From contig CM073322.1 of assembly GCA_037043015.1 (NCBI GenBank), positions 20,223,601-20,287,600 of the forward strand: a DNA stretch of 64,000 nt, read 5' to 3'. Below are positions 31,040-44,035 of the stretch, in pieces. The notes under the pieces were generated by a model. That model saw only the letters and a list, made by a program, of their open reading frames with translations. It had not been told where the DNA came from and did no database searches. Position numbers and translations under genes: made by a program. The stretch comes from Bryum argenteum. Taxonomy: Eukaryota > Streptophyta > Bryopsida > Bryales > Bryaceae. Every line of letters starts with the position of its first letter. The first letter of the stretch is position 1.

Positions 31040-34000
31040 CTAAGTCTCTCGCCAAAAGCGGATAGAACGATCAGATCCACAGCTCACGAAGCTTGCGTCG
31101 CTCGGTGAGTGTTCTATCCACCGTGGTGCACCCACATGGTTCGACGGAATCCGTGACACTACATCGCCTGTCAGTGAGTCCCACACAACAATCTGCACAG
31201 GCCAAAGAGTGTAAGCACAGGCCAAACCTTACCCCCATAAATACTGCTTAAAACATGAACAAAAAAAAACGAGTTATGAAGCGGAACTGGACATACCTCG
31301 TTTTGCGACTCATCCACACAAAAGATGAACTCCTCAGTGTGATTAAACATCGCCTGCATGGACAGATTACCCTCATCAAAAAGCGAAAATCTTCAATCAT
31401 AGAAGGCTCGATGAGAACCTCGTACAGCTAAGGCTACGAAATGGAAAACGCTTGTTTATACCTGGCAACGTATTTGAAGATGTTGAGCGCCTTGGTAACA
31501 TTTCACCTGCCGTCCAGAGCCTACTTCCCATAACCTGACTTGCGAATCCTTCCCACATGACAAAACATATCTGCAACAAAACAAAGCAAAAGAACCGTTG
31601 TTGAGATGACTCGAGGTCCTGACATACTAAACTTTGCGATGTTTTCTGGCTTCAGTTTACCTCTGGTCCTTGGTGAAGGTGGCACTAGTTGCTTCTGTGG
31701 TTCCATGGGCTCCTGTAATTGCTCGTACGCATCGTGCGGTCAAGCCATCCCAGATTCGAACACCTCCATCTTTGCTTGCAGTCACGTACATGCCTCCATT
31801 TGCCGAGTATCGAACCTACGGACCCCACCAACGCACTTTCAGGCTTTGATGTACAAGACTTAATCATAGATGAAAGGCAGACTATTGGCGATAATCTTTG
31901 ATATCCATATCGGTGTAATAGGAACAACGAAGCTCCAAAAGTCGACCTTGTGAGGTAAGGTGTTAGATAGGCTACCTGGTTGATAGCAGCACCAACATGG
32001 TTGTCTTGGAGAGACGAAGACAAGTAGCATTGGAAAGTCGAGACGTCGTACAAGTGAGCTACCGGGTGGTCTGTTCCTGAAGAATGGCACAAGACAGGAT
32101 ACAGGCATTGAGAAAAGAAGTCAGACCATGACACTTTCTACATAGACTATTGAGACGTCCATTTCAATCACTAGCAGTTCCATAAGAAAGTGCTAGCATG
32201 TTGATAATTAAACATCCAAGCTGTCTAGGAGTTGCCGATAAATCAGCATGCCGACGATTACGAACCTGCAAGTAGGTAATCACCGCAAGGATGGAAGGCG
32301 ACTGAACGTACATTGTGCGTATCCTGCACTCGATGAAAAAAAACGGGTAAACAATTGCTCGATGAACTCTGGTGATTGAATATTCAGACCTCCATCTAAT
32401 ATGGTTGCTATCAAGGAAATTTCTAAAATCGAAGTCCGTAATCCTAGACAAGGCCATGCTCAATAACACGTGATACGGCAAGAGTATCGGATACAGCAGG
32501 AATTAAATAGTGAATACTAAAATTCTATCGTAAGGAATGTCAACCGTGCCCAACCGAAATGCGAACCTCAGCCCATGATTCCTATAGATCCATCATGCTA
32601 CTCGGGTGCCCAACTAAGAAGTATTTAACCTACTCTTGAAGCTGTCGACATAAATGCGACAAAGAAGAGACTAACCTGAATAACTCTCACAGCACGTCTT
32701 GCAGCCGATTTGGCGAAGTCGAAGAACCTACACAAAACAGTTTCACTTTTAACAACTAGTCTGACAAGAACAAGACTACTTTGAGGATTGCAATCATCAA
32801 AGGCGACAGTTAGCAGATATAAGAACTAGAGACAATTTAAAACAGTAAAAGGTAAGAACAGAACGTACTTGATGGTGCGGTCCTTAGCACCTGATATAAG
32901 AATTGACATTTGCGGGTGAAAATCCAAGTCGTTAATTGGCTGCATCCCAACATAATTTGAATCTCAGGAGTGGTTACACTTATTTTCCGGGTTTAGCTTT
33001 AAAGCGTACCTAGAAAATGATGCACTTCTACTCTACAAAGATTAATGCAACCGTTTCGAAAAAGATTCTGGCAGAGGATATATCAGCCTTCTTCAATCAT
33101 TTAAAATATGCGGAAAAGAACAAACTGGAATAGCACGAGGACTGTGTTATGTTGAAGAACCTGCATGTGATCATAAAATGTTCTTATGACTGGACGAATG
33201 GGAGATTCCCGGGAGCCACCACCATCTGCCACCATCATTTGCCGCACTTTATCGACCTTTGTTTTACCCAAAAGTCGTACATGTGTCAATACAGCCTCTT
33301 AGAAATAAAAGTTACCTGATGACTGGTTTTGATTACGGCATGAACTTACAGAAAAAATTGGCAATAAATCTACACTGGAGCTTCATAAGATAATCCATAC
33401 AAGTAGCGAGTATCAACCACCATCCACCATCGCAAATAAGAGCCTTCAGCAAAGTACCTCAAAGAGCTTGATCGATGTATCTGCACTACCAGTAGCCACA
33501 AGTCGTCCATCGGGACTAAAGCGTGCACAACGAGCCATGTTCTGCAACCCCCAAAACATTAATATTTACAATTAAATCCACGTCCAAGGCTCTTCAATGT
33601 ACTTGAAAGTATGAAAAGATGTTGTAAAAGGTGGTACATACCTTGTGTTCAGAGACATGTCGCGAGTCATACTTGGCGAAAATCTTCGAATTGCCTTTAG
33701 TTTCCTGCACGGAGCTGTTCACAAACTGTCAGTAATAATTTACTCACCAATCCTTGAGCAGAGATTAATCGATTGACGAATGGAAAAAGGCATGCGAAGC
33801 CACCAGAAAATTAGAGATGTCGACACCTAAAATCCAGAGAAGTCCGGGCCACTGCGGGCAAAGGACCATATCCAGCTGAAGTGACTCCACTTCCATTCTT
33901 GTCGATGGTCGGAATAGAGTCTTCCCGTTCCACAGCCAGGCCCTACACACCAATACAAAACATATCGATACTCAAACGTAGTAACGTGTTACTTCAACCA

Positions 34001-34727
34001 CTTTTGCAAGTCATAGAAAAGAGTTAGTGCATCTCACGATTTATCAATATTAATTGCTCTACAGAACCAGTATATACAGTGGGATCCTACCTTTCGTACG
34101 AGGTCAAGGAGCTTATTCGGTGGCACCTCAGTCTGCAACGGCGTCATTGTGGCATTCGAAACAGCTATGGCTGCCTGCAATCCAGAGTAATAACAAAGCA
34201 AACATTCTGAATCAGCTCAACGATGCCGTGAACTAGTATTCCCAAACGAACAATCCGGTCAACATATCTCGCTAATTTCAAAACGCACTACTTCCCAACC
34301 ATCAATAACCTAATGTCAAGTAAATGAATTTTAGACATCTTGAAAAAACTACATTCCTCATCGTTCTAATTCAGCTCAAAACACGTTCACCGATGCCGTG
34401 GATTATTAACGCAGTGCAGGTTCGTGGCTTCTTGCAATAGCAGTAATTTTTTTATTAACTCCGATGTTGCCTTTATTGAGTTCTGGAATACAAATCATTG
34501 CTTCTGAAGTTTGAAAGCACAAAACTCGTCATAAACCCTAAACCCTGAAAACCCTAGACTCGTGATACGAATACTATGGATCTCTCCTGACTGAGACCAT
34601 GAAATTGCTGGAAAGTGTAGGACTAGCGAACCTGATTCAAATTGAGGTCGCGCAAGTGCGCCACAATCAAGGCCATGACGTGCCGCTGCAATGCACCATC
34701 GTGCTGGTGGTCCGCATCCAACCCCAT
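31040..34727 (-). CDS. CSTF50: Cleavage stimulation factor subunit CstF50 (14 exons, 434 aa)
   Basis: WD40 subunit of the nuclear CstF complex that helps define mRNA cleavage and polyadenylation sites. Exons, all with GT-AG borders and a continuous frame: 34727-34632, 34174-34091, 33942-33827, 33714-33642, 33541-33458, 33256-33161, 32939-32869, 32727-32676, 32323-32266, 32076-31976, 31815-31661, 31570-31462, 31353-31297, 31192-31040. The sum is 1305 nt, or 434 aa, close to the 429 aa of Arabidopsis. The N-terminal part (1-60; HVMALIVAHLRDLNLNQ) fits the CstF50 dimerisation region. Six or seven WD repeats follow (FSPDGRLVATGSADTSIKLFE; GKDSQVRLWEVGSG). The C-terminus APRWIEHSP...CGSDRSIRFW is diagnostic. 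In exon 4 an upstream acceptor would give a stop, so I use CAG at 33715. Confidence 0.96.
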
Positions 34728-34886
34728 CGCGTACAATTTTGTTTGAGAATATCGATTTGCTCGCACCTCGTTCACACAATATGAGAATTTGGAAAAGACT
34801 GCAACATCGACATCACGATTTTGACAAGAGAATGTCTACCGGGTTGAGAGTTTCAGTCCGGTACAAGAGAATCCGGAAATATTCCT

Positions 34887-34988
34887 GTTCACACTGCGTA
34901 AGGGATCTAGAAAGATCCGTGTTCACACTGCGTAAGGGATCTAGAAAGATCCGTGTTCACACTGCGTAAGGGATCTAGAAAGATCCGT
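34887..34988. repeat. Three identical 34 bp tandem units upstream of CstF50
   Basis: Units at 34887-34920, 34921-34954 and 34955-34988 are identical, and a partial fourth starts GTTCACAC. Each contains the hairpin GGATCT-AGAA-AGATCC. The array is 160-261 bp upstream of the CstF50 ATG, in its presumed promoter or 5' leader. Confidence 0.9.
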
Positions 34989-34995
34989 GTTCACA

Positions 34996-36071
34996 CACTT
35001 TACTAGAAGAAATTAGTTGTATGGACTATGGCGTTGCCACAAATAAATTCTCAAATTTTGTATACTTTAGTAAATTACTATTAAAATAAAAATAAAAATA
35101 AAAAACCACTAATTAGGTCATATTTGCAAGTTCTCGTGATTTGGAGTCCATAAATACTTCAAAATATAACATCGGCAGACCCATCAACCTGTTTTGCAAT
35201 TCGATTGATTTCTACAACTTTACAAAAAATGCGCTTTCAACAACACCGTGTGCAGCCCGATCCAACTAGCGGCCTCATAGATCATGATGTCAAAAAACAA
35301 AACTCTAAAAGTAGTACATGCCTTGAATAATAGACTGGTATGGTCCACTGCGTTGCGACAAATTTTTTATTTTTAGTATTGACTATTTGTAGATTTGAAA
35401 AAACCTTTTAGACAAGTATAATGAGACAATGGGAGTACTTAAAATGGTTCGTATCTCCCTGGGTTGTTTATTCTAAAAGAAGCTGCAACTTCAATGTAGC
35501 TTTCCGTCTTCTTTTGAATTACTGACAAGAGTGTCTTCAAAGAATAATGATTCTACATATAGTGAAGATATTGCTAGATTTTCTAGCCTATTATTTTTCT
35601 TGGACGCTTGTGCAATTCTCTTTTTAAACCCCAAAAGCTCCTTGTGTGTTTTTGAGCTTCAAATTTGAAAACTTCAGTTTTCTACCTGTATGCACTTTTG
35701 GGGTGTGAATTGATTTTTACTCTTTCCAACCGTAAGATCTCGTACTTGAGACTATTTTTAGTACTTGTTCCAAAAAATGATTGTTGGATGTTTTACATTT
35801 GAGAGATTGTAACATTCATAGTTTGTCTCCCAAGATATTTTGAGCATCGCAAAAATTGTTGTCTTTCGAAATGTCTGCATATCCATGTCTACGGAGGTCT
35901 CTCGCCGCAATAGAGCGGTTTGTGCTATCAACACTTTCACAATAGATGTGCATAAGCTAATTGTAATCAACCGCCCTTTCCATGTTCAAAATCAACCCCA
36001 ACCTCGTCACTCCCACCTCTGACTACAACCTTCATATGAAAACCTCTTGTTGTTGTCCTTGTGATTGGCCA
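34996..36071. other. AT-rich intergenic DNA with TTAA-element fragments
   Basis: The stretch around 35610-35830 resembles internal parts of the longer TTAA elements (for example 17930-18010 and 49440-49480), including the hint of a CCCCAAAAG end. No gene is seen. Confidence 0.4.
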
Positions 36072-36083
36072 TTGCATCATCCA

Positions 36084-36196
36084 GATAGATAGATAGATAG
36101 AAACTCCGGTCCCTTTCTAAGGGGCCGGCGTGAATGAAGTGTCCGTTCATAATGCTAATACCCCGATGGCCACCGGACAAGGGGAAATTGGAACAA
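36084..36196 (-). mobile_element. 5'-truncated SINE with 12 bp target duplication
   Basis: Matches the 3' part of the SINE at 14604-14967 and ends, on the minus strand, in a (CTAT)n tail (36100-36084). It is flanked by the direct repeat TTGCATCATCCA (36072-36083 and 36197-36208), the signature of LINE-type target-primed insertion. Confidence 0.88.
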
Positions 36197-36281
36197 TTGC
36201 ATCATCCACTATTATTTGGGTCTCAAAGCAAAGATTTTACGTCAACCTTGGTTTTGGAAAATTTACAAATAATTTTAAGTT

Positions 36282-36552
36282 CATTACTACAATTTGAGGG
36301 GGTTTGCAGCGTTTTCTTCACAAACGTTGTTTAAGTTAAGCAACGGTTTGGAACTTGCTTGAATAGTGTTTTTAAGAATATAAGCAATGTTATTGCATTG
36401 GAAAGCAACGTTGTTTACAATCTAGGTAAAAATGTTGCTTATTTTCTTGAGAACGTTGCTCAAAGAAGTTTTAAAACATTGCTAAACTTGAGCAACATTT
36501 ACATAAAAGCAACGTTTGTAACGTTGCAAACCCCTCTCTTTTTCTACTAGTG
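36282..36552. mobile_element. CACTA-like MITE with AACGTTGC subterminal repeats
   Basis: The right end, inverted, reads CACTAGTAGAAAAAGAG, the usual plant CACTA terminus, followed by AGGGGTTTGCAACGTT. The left end has the diverged CATTACTACAATTTG followed by GGGGGTTTGCAGCGTT. GCAACGTT and variants recur inside in both orientations. The 3 bp flanks are GTT and CTT, so a target duplication is not exact. More such motifs near 36950-37110 suggest a second or larger relative. Confidence 0.6.
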
Positions 36553-39500
36553 CTTTAAACACAACCAATATATATAATGCATTATTGGTTACACTTACTT
36601 GGACACTTCACGGTTGTTGTTGTTTTGCACAAACATTCTAACGCCAAACCACTTTTGAAAGCATGATCTATGCATTCTACCTACCTTGCCTTTGCATTTG
36701 CAACCTAAGTCCACTAGATCTTGTCTGCCTTGAGCTTTGCAAATCCTATCATAAATGCTCACAATAGATTTGTTGTTTTTTGCCACACAAACTCTTATAC
36801 ATGGCAGAGATCAAAAGAAGTGAGAGAAGGTCAAACATTTGAACCTGCAAGACTTATGGCTCGGGAATGGTCACGGTTTGATGCGCAATTTCCTCGATTT
36901 CTTCAACTGTGAACTCGTCAATATACGAAATAAGTTGAGATAAGTGAAGCAACACCTTGAAACTTGTTCTAGCAACTTCAAGGTGTTGCTTCACTTGTCT
37001 CAAAAGGAATCAACAACATTTCTAGATAATCCAAGCAACCTTGTTTATAATTTTTAGAATTTGATGTTAGAAACGTTGCTAAAGCAACATTTATGAGAAA
37101 AAAGGTTGTAATAACTTAAATATATTTCATCGTAATGTTAGTTCTGTCAAAATGGCGCTATTCTGAGCTCCATATAGGCACACAAGGAACTTGCATTTCG
37201 ACATATACACAATGATATATTCTATAATATCACAATATTCTTTATTGTCATTCTTATTTATGTAATATGACTCCTATTCTATAATTTCACCTTTGAATTC
37301 TATGATATTACAGTTCAGATATGAGGTGATGTTTCAGAATATGTACACAAAGAGCTCTAAGGGTTAACATCTTAGAAATGATACACGTCTTACTATTGAA
37401 GTTTGATATTATGCTTCTTATAGTAGTTGGCTCTAAGATTCCATAGTTCAAAGGTCTAAAAAACTTTAAAAATATGATGTGTACCTCTATTTGTCTAAAA
37501 TCGAGGAAATTGTTGTTTGAGCTTTAGAGCTTCGAGAATTGCAAGCAGGTCAATTATGACACAAATTTTAAACGTATGTAAAATTGATAAATAATTAGAA
37601 GGTTCACAAAATCCTACTATTATCTTTGAACTTATTAACATACCAATCATCAATATGCGCTCTTTTTTGTCTCTATTTCTCTAACCACAAGTTGAGCTTT
37701 GAGTAAAGCATGTAACGAACCACTTCTATGAATGTTTTGACATAAAAGCATGAAATGGTTATAACACTCTTTTCTTTTATAGTAACCACCATTATTACAG
37801 AAGGCTGCTACGATTGCATGACTACCATTTGCTATCTTTATCCTTAAACTTGAACTTAAAGTTAATGCATTAATGATCTATTAGAACCCCAATCAGTCCA
37901 ATGGTGTAAAGTAAGATCTTTGCATAAAATCTTTGAAATATTCTTGCAACATTACCGACACCGACACACCGACGGTCAAATACACCCCATGTGTCCCCAC
38001 ATGTGCTTTTGCGACCTTGTTTGTCTCTTCACCAACTCTTTGTCGATTGGACTATTATCACGTTATCACATTTATAACTCAATCAATCTCTACTCATTTC
38101 TGTATGTGCAACTCATTTCTGTATGTGCAAGACTGCAAGGAGGGTGAGGGTGGAGCTGGTGAGCTTGTTTCTCCGAATCGGTTTGAGGTTGAGGAAGGTT
38201 AATGCAGCATCATGGCACGTACAGGAGGAAGAGGCATCAAGCGATGCACAACCCGACTAAGGCCGGCGCCTGTCAACGGTGGTGCCCAGGAACACTTCTT
38301 ACTTCTAGATATGTCAAAACCAAGTACAGATAATTAATCGTTTAGTCATCGATTCAATGTGTCGAGCTATGCTTCCGCGTGTCCTTTGGCCAATGATGCC
38401 AATTTAATTGAATTGGAGTTAATCATTGTAAATAAATTAGGATGTAAATGATTGGATGAAATCCATGAAGAAGACCAAACATAAGCTAGTGCAATATAAT
38501 TGCTCTTAAAGTAACAATTTCTCAATACTTGTATATCATGGATACATTTAGCTTCATTCAAAAGTTGATACTGTTGAAGTAACTTTCATCAGAGAGGTAT
38601 GGTGTGAAAGTATACAAGATTGTGCAGCTTGAAAGTCACTACACAAGGGTTGTTAATTAATGTTATGTGGAGATTAGTGTTACTCGTAACTTTTGGTAAA
38701 AAAAACACTATTTCTCAACTCTCTTGAGATTAATGTTCACTTTGAGCCACCATTGCAAACTCAATGCTCCTCCTCTTTTCTTCAAGTCACCAATCGCACC
38801 ACTTTCAGTATATTCTTCCACTTGCAAAAAAGTTATGGTTTGGCAATTAGTGCTGCAACTCATTTATACCTCTTCATAGTTTACAGCTTATCACCCAAAA
38901 TTTTATTTTTAACATTATGAACGTACAAGGGTTAATACAATACATGTAGATACAAGTACCTAAGGGATGCTTCACATGGGGAGTCAAGCCGAGCATGAGG
39001 CCAAAAAAGGCCAAATATTCTATCGATGTGATTGGTCCATTACTTGTAGTTCAAAAAATAAGCCAATCACATTGAGATGATTTCTGTTCTTCATCCGCTC
39101 CATGTATGGCTTGACTTTCCATTTAAATCGTCCCTAATTAGTCCCACTTATAATACAAGCAATGTCTTTCTCAAAAATAAATCATCAGTTACAAGCACAT
39201 TGTACTATATTTGTGCCAATTTCACCAAATACGAATACAATAATACAACTTCAAAGGTTTTGATTAGCCTTCAAGAAAGCAACCATCAACTATCGACTTG
39301 CCACTTGAAACTATCACCCACTCACAACTTGCCACTTGATACTACCACCCACTTACAACTGCAAATAGAGTGTCTTTAAGATCATATAGCACAAAAGAAA
39401 CTATTGCATAAGAATAGTTTTAGGTTTGATGTTGATTCCAAGTACATATCTTTTTCTAGCACTAAACCAACTTCAAGTACTCTCGAAGTCTTTGATGGTA

Positions 39501-39879
39501 ACATACGATATTATATGCACTTATTCAATAATTATGGTTCCGCTTCTCATACTTAAATAGAAATACTTCATGATACAATTCATTATATAATAAAAAGGTT
39601 CATTCTCTTAAATACGAGAAATAAAAATTGCAATTTCAACTAGCTTGTCACCACGGGGTATAACTAAGTTCGATGGTGTCTTGTTCTAGTATGATCAACA
39701 ACTTCTTCCTCAAGGGAAAATAGGGAACCTACGGAATCAATCGCAAAGTATCGCATGCACGTAATTAGAAAAAGAAGAGGTCTTACTTAGATGAAGTTGA
39801 TTTAAGTACTCGCATGAGGATGCTGGTGAGGAAACCTGTGAAAAGTAAGAGAGTGACACAAAAAGGTAATGATGGATAA
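36553..39879. other. AT-rich intergenic DNA, mostly unrecognised
   Basis: Contains GTTGCTT/AAGCAAC-rich inverted motifs near 36950-37110 related to the CACTA-like MITE. A 17 bp direct duplication (ctcatttctgtatgtgcaa) lies near 38092-38129, and a CACAAGAG-type repeat fragment near 38645-38700. Short ORFs (38693-38920, 39077-39379) have no domains. No gene is supported. Confidence 0.35.
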
Positions 39880-40102
39880 CTACACTAAATTTGATAATTA
39901 GTGTTAGATACACTACTTTACATAAACATGTTATAAGTTTTTACTGTTGTTCAATAATTTTACCCACTTTGTTGGCCAAGATGGGGATCCTTATATAGTA
40001 TTAGAATCAATGCTTTTGGTAAATTTTTTTAAACGAAAGTAAAAACTTATAGCATTTTCAAATCTTATAATAATCTAACACTAATTAAAAAATTAAGTGT
40101 AA
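39880..40102 (-). mobile_element. 225 bp MITE family, copy 3 (inverted)
   Basis: Left end CTACACTAAATTTGATAATT. The middle is the reverse complement of copies 1 and 2 (for example gccaagatggggatcctt against aaggatccccatctt). The right terminus has decayed. Confidence 0.75.
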
Positions 40103-40297
40103 TGAATTCTAAGTGTTGAGGCAAAAATGATCACTTCTGGCACTTCTCCACATGTGCGCTTATTAAATGACTTTGTGGTAGGGCTCCCACTGAGCTGAAA
40201 ACGTGAATTTCACCTCCGAAGCTTTCTCCTTACAGATATCTTCAGCCTTGCTAACAACAATCTGAACTACACAGTCCACAGTCCCCATTGTACAGTA

Positions 40298-41313
40298 CAG
40301 TAGGGAGACATTCAAATTGGCGTTTTGGTGATTCTAGAGATAGTGTCCTACACTGCTGCCAACTTTGACACCCTCTCGAGGGCTGAAAATTGTTATTTTT
40401 CTATGATTCTTTGGAGACAACATTATCTTTATGGTGAAAACATGTGTACCAAATTTCAAGTACAGAAGATTTATACAAATAAAGTTATGCAAGATTTACC
40501 AACATGGGGTAATTGTGAGAAAAGCTTCACACCTACCAACTTTGACACCCTCCCATGTTGGTAGATTTGGGATATGTTTTTTTTGGTGGATCTTTTGGAT
40601 TTGGAATTTCCTACACTTGTAGTCAACGTGGAGGTGGTTTCATGTCCAAAATTTCAAGGGCAAATGATTTATTTTTAATCCTTGGGAGGGTGCCAAAGTG
40701 GGTAGTTGTGAAACTTTTCTCACAACTTACCCCATGTTGGTAGATTTTGAATATCTTCTTTTTAGAAATCCTTTTCTTGGCCTTGAAACTTTTCACACAT
40801 GTTATTAACATAAAGGTGACCATGTGCCAAAAATTTCATGTTGAAATAACAAATTCTGAGCCCTAGGGAGGGTGTCAAAGTTGGAAATAATAAAATGGTT
40901 TCCCCCTTTGTTTCTCAAAACTACACATGTTGGTAGATTTGGAATATTACTTTTTGTGTGGATCTTTTGGACTTGAAATTTTTCATACATGTAAAAAACA
41001 AAAAGGTGTTTTCAATCCAAAAATTTCATGGGCAAAAAAAATTTCCTCAATCCTGGAGAGGGTGTCAAAGTTGGTAGGTGTGAAGCTTTTCTCACAATTA
41101 CCCCATGTTGGTAAATCTTGCATAACTTTTTTTGTATAAATATTTTGGACTTAAAATTTGGTGCACATGTTTTCACCATGAAGACAATGTTGTCATAACA
41201 GAATCATAGAAAAATAACAATTTTTCAGCCCTCGGGAGGGTGTCAAAGTTGGCAGCAGAGTAGGACACTATCTCTAGAATCACCAAAACGCCAATTTGAA
41301 TGTCACCCTAGTG
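40298..41313. mobile_element. Non-autonomous Tc1/mariner-type element, 1016 bp
   Basis: Inverted ends CAGTAGGGAGACATTC and, inverted at the right, CACTAGGGTGACATTC, continuing for well over 50 bp (TTGGCGTTTTGGTGATTC). Flanked by TA at 40296-40297 and 41314-41315. The interior is made of related units containing ACTTTGACACCCTCC and CCATGTTGGTAGATTT in alternating orientation. No transposase. Confidence 0.82.
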
Positions 41314-41315
41314 TA

Positions 41316-44035
41316 CAATGGGGTACCAATCAAAATGTCGTTTTTAAGTGTGCACTGAGAAAAATTTCAGCACTGCCAACTTTGAAAGCCTCCTGAGAGC
41401 TCAAAAATTGGTATTTTACCACGAAATTTTAATAAAGGTTTACCTTTAAGTTAATTACATGTATGCCAAATTTCAAGGCCAAAAGTTTCACTAAAAGAAA
41501 AGTTATTCAAAATATACCAACGTTGATAGCTGCAAAAATTTCTCACTATTGCCAACTTTGACAGCGTCCCAAAGATTGAATGAATTTTTAATTACCATGA
41601 AATTCCTGGACCAAAAATCTCTTTTGGTTAAGATCAATACAAAAAAAGAAATCCACAATCTACCAACATGTGTAGTCGTGGGAAAGAAATAGGGGAAACC
41701 ATTTTGTTGCTACCAACTTTGACACCCTCCCCACAGTTGAGAAATTGTCTATTTACCATGAAATATTTGGCACAATATGCTCTTCATGATGCCAACATTC
41801 ATACCAAATTTCAAGGTCAAAAAATTTATACAAAAACAATCATTTACAATCTACCAATGTGAGTAGTTGTAAGATATCTTTAAGAGAGAGATATTGAAAT
41901 GGTTTAAGTATGTCATACAATCATGCTTCTAGATTGAAATTTTCAAGATGATGCAATCTCTAATCATAGATGCTTCTCAAAATAATTAAGGATAGCTAAA
42001 TTTAGTTGTGTGCACTTGTCACATCTCAAAAAGTGCACTTGTTCAAAAATTGGAGACTATACATGCATGGAGAAGATTTTTCTCTCAACAAGAATGTTTG
42101 CATTTGCATTGAAGCATTATAGGAGGTGGATTTATGTGGACTGATGAGAGAAACAAGTGATGTTGTATGAGATGAGTTAATTAAGAGAATGAGGCATGGA
42201 ATAAGTGTCTGAGGTACGTGAGGTCCATATGGAGGTATGTGAGATGACTGTGATGACTACTGTGGTGACCAATGACGTATGTTCTCTTAGCTTCTGGAAC
42301 TTCAATCTATTAAGTTACCTAAGAAAGGGACTTAACAACTGATTGGTGAGGTATGTGAGATGATTGTTGTGACAATTTAGAGAACAAGCCACCTTGAAAG
42401 TTACTTATTTAATCAAGCATCCAAGAATGAGTTTTTAACAGATGACTATAGTGACTGGTGAGGTATGGTGATTGAGTGAAGGTTGTGAGGTAGGATGATG
42501 GTGAGTGATGGCTAATTTAAGTAAAACTCCAGCTCCAGTTTGAGAAAGGCAGGGAAGACAAGAGTTGACATTGCATCTATTGTTAGTGCCCATGTTAAAA
42601 CAGTTGAGAGGATAGTTAGAAGATTTCGAGGAAATGGAACCTATGAGTGCAAACCTTGTAGTGGAAGTCATTCTAAGAAACTTAGTGATAGAGATGTCCG
42701 TGCTATTATACGTGTTTTAAAAACTCACTGTCGCTCGACACTCTCTGAGATCACTAACATATCTTCTATTCAAGTGTCTAGATTGACTATTTAAAGGGCT
42801 TTATATGAGAATGGCATTTTCATTCGATTGTTGTTAAAAAACCATTTCTACACATTGTCACATGTCTAAACGATTGGCATATGCTCAAAAGTATTGAGAG
42901 TGGACTATAAAAGAATGAGAGAGAGTTGTTTGGATAGATGAGTGTGCCTTTGAAGTTGGAAAAATTTCTAAACAGATTCATGTTTGGAGAAATACATTTG
43001 AGCATTATGCATCAAGTTGTATAGTTCCAACTTTTAAGAGTGGAAGAACTCTTTGACGATTTGGGGTGCATTTGATGGAGGGCAAAAGTCACAACTTGTT
43101 TTTGTGCCTAAGGATAGACATTCTGGTAAGGATTTTGTTGAAGTGGTTTACGATGTTGAGTTGCTTCATTTTATGAGTAGAGTGCCACATGGACTGCACA
43201 TGGAAGATGGCGCATCCGTTCATTGGAGACAAACACACCTTTTGGAGACGCTCGATTGGCATGTAGATTCTCCGGATCTCTATCCAATTGAAAACCTCCG
43301 GACGATTTTGAAAGATGTTGTGCAAGACGGCCCAATATGTCCAAAACATTAAGATGACTTCAACGTAGTTACTCAAAGAGAGTGGAGGTTAATCAATAAT
43401 ACAAAGCTCCATTAACTATGTCATTCTATGCCTCTAGGTTACAAGCAGTAAGGCAAAAGGAAGACATACACGTTGGTAGATTGTAAATGTTTTTTTTATA
43501 TATGAATTTTTTGACCTTGAAATTTGGTATGAATGTTGGCATCATAAAGAGCATATTGTGCCAAAAATTTCATAGTAAATAGACAATCTCTCAACCGTGG
43601 GGAGGGTGTCAAAGTTGGTAGCAACAAAATGGTTTCCCCTATTTCTTTCCCACAACTACACATGTTGGTAGATTGTAGATTTCTTTTTTTGTATTGATCT
43701 TTTGGCCTTGAATTTTTTTTTTCATATGTTCTCAACCACAAGAGGTTTTTGGTCCAAGAATTTTATGGTAATTAAAAATTTATTCAATCTTTGGGACGCT
43801 GTGTAGTGAGAAATTTCCGCAGCTACCAATGTTGGTAGATTTTGAATAACATTTTTCTAGTGAAACTTTTGGCCTTAAAATTTGGCATACATGTAATTAA
43901 CTAAAAGATAAACCTTTACTAAAATTTCGTTGTAAAATACCAATTTTTGAGCTCTCAAGAGGCTTTTAGAGTTGGCAGTGCTGAAATTTTTCTCCTTGCA
44001 GAGTTATAAACGACATTTTGATTGGTACCCCACTG
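41316..44035 (+). mobile_element. Tc1/mariner-type element with long inverted arms, 2720 bp
   Basis: The ends CAATGGGGTACCAATC and, inverted, CAGTGGGGTACCAATC are flanked by TA (41314-41315 and 44036-44037). The arms of about 550 bp (41316-41870 and 43470-44035) are imperfect inverses. Between them lies a broken transposase gene (42546-43352). The left TA is the same TA that ends the neighbouring element. Confidence 0.85.
42546..43352 (+). pseudogene. Tc1/mariner-superfamily transposase, degraded
   Basis: DNA transposase that would bind the element ends and cut at TA. The N-terminal helix-turn-helix is visible (AGKTRVDIASIVSAHVKTVE...SGSHSKKLSDRD, about 42546-42760). The DDE core follows in another frame: WIDECAFEVG (first Asp, codon 42937-42939), IWGAFDGG, HMEDGASVH (second Asp, 43206-43208) and SPDLYPIENL (Glu). 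There are 27 residues between the second Asp and the Glu instead of about 34, so part of the core is missing. Several stops (for example TAA after RLTI near 42792) and frame changes interrupt it. The MEDGAxVH form resembles DDE transposases common in fungi. It is inactive as read. Confidence 0.85.

Noticed and set aside
33721-33728. Alternative exon 4 acceptor of CstF50
   Set aside because: Using the CAG just upstream gives an immediate in-frame TGA; the acceptor at 33715 keeps the frame and the conserved sequence.
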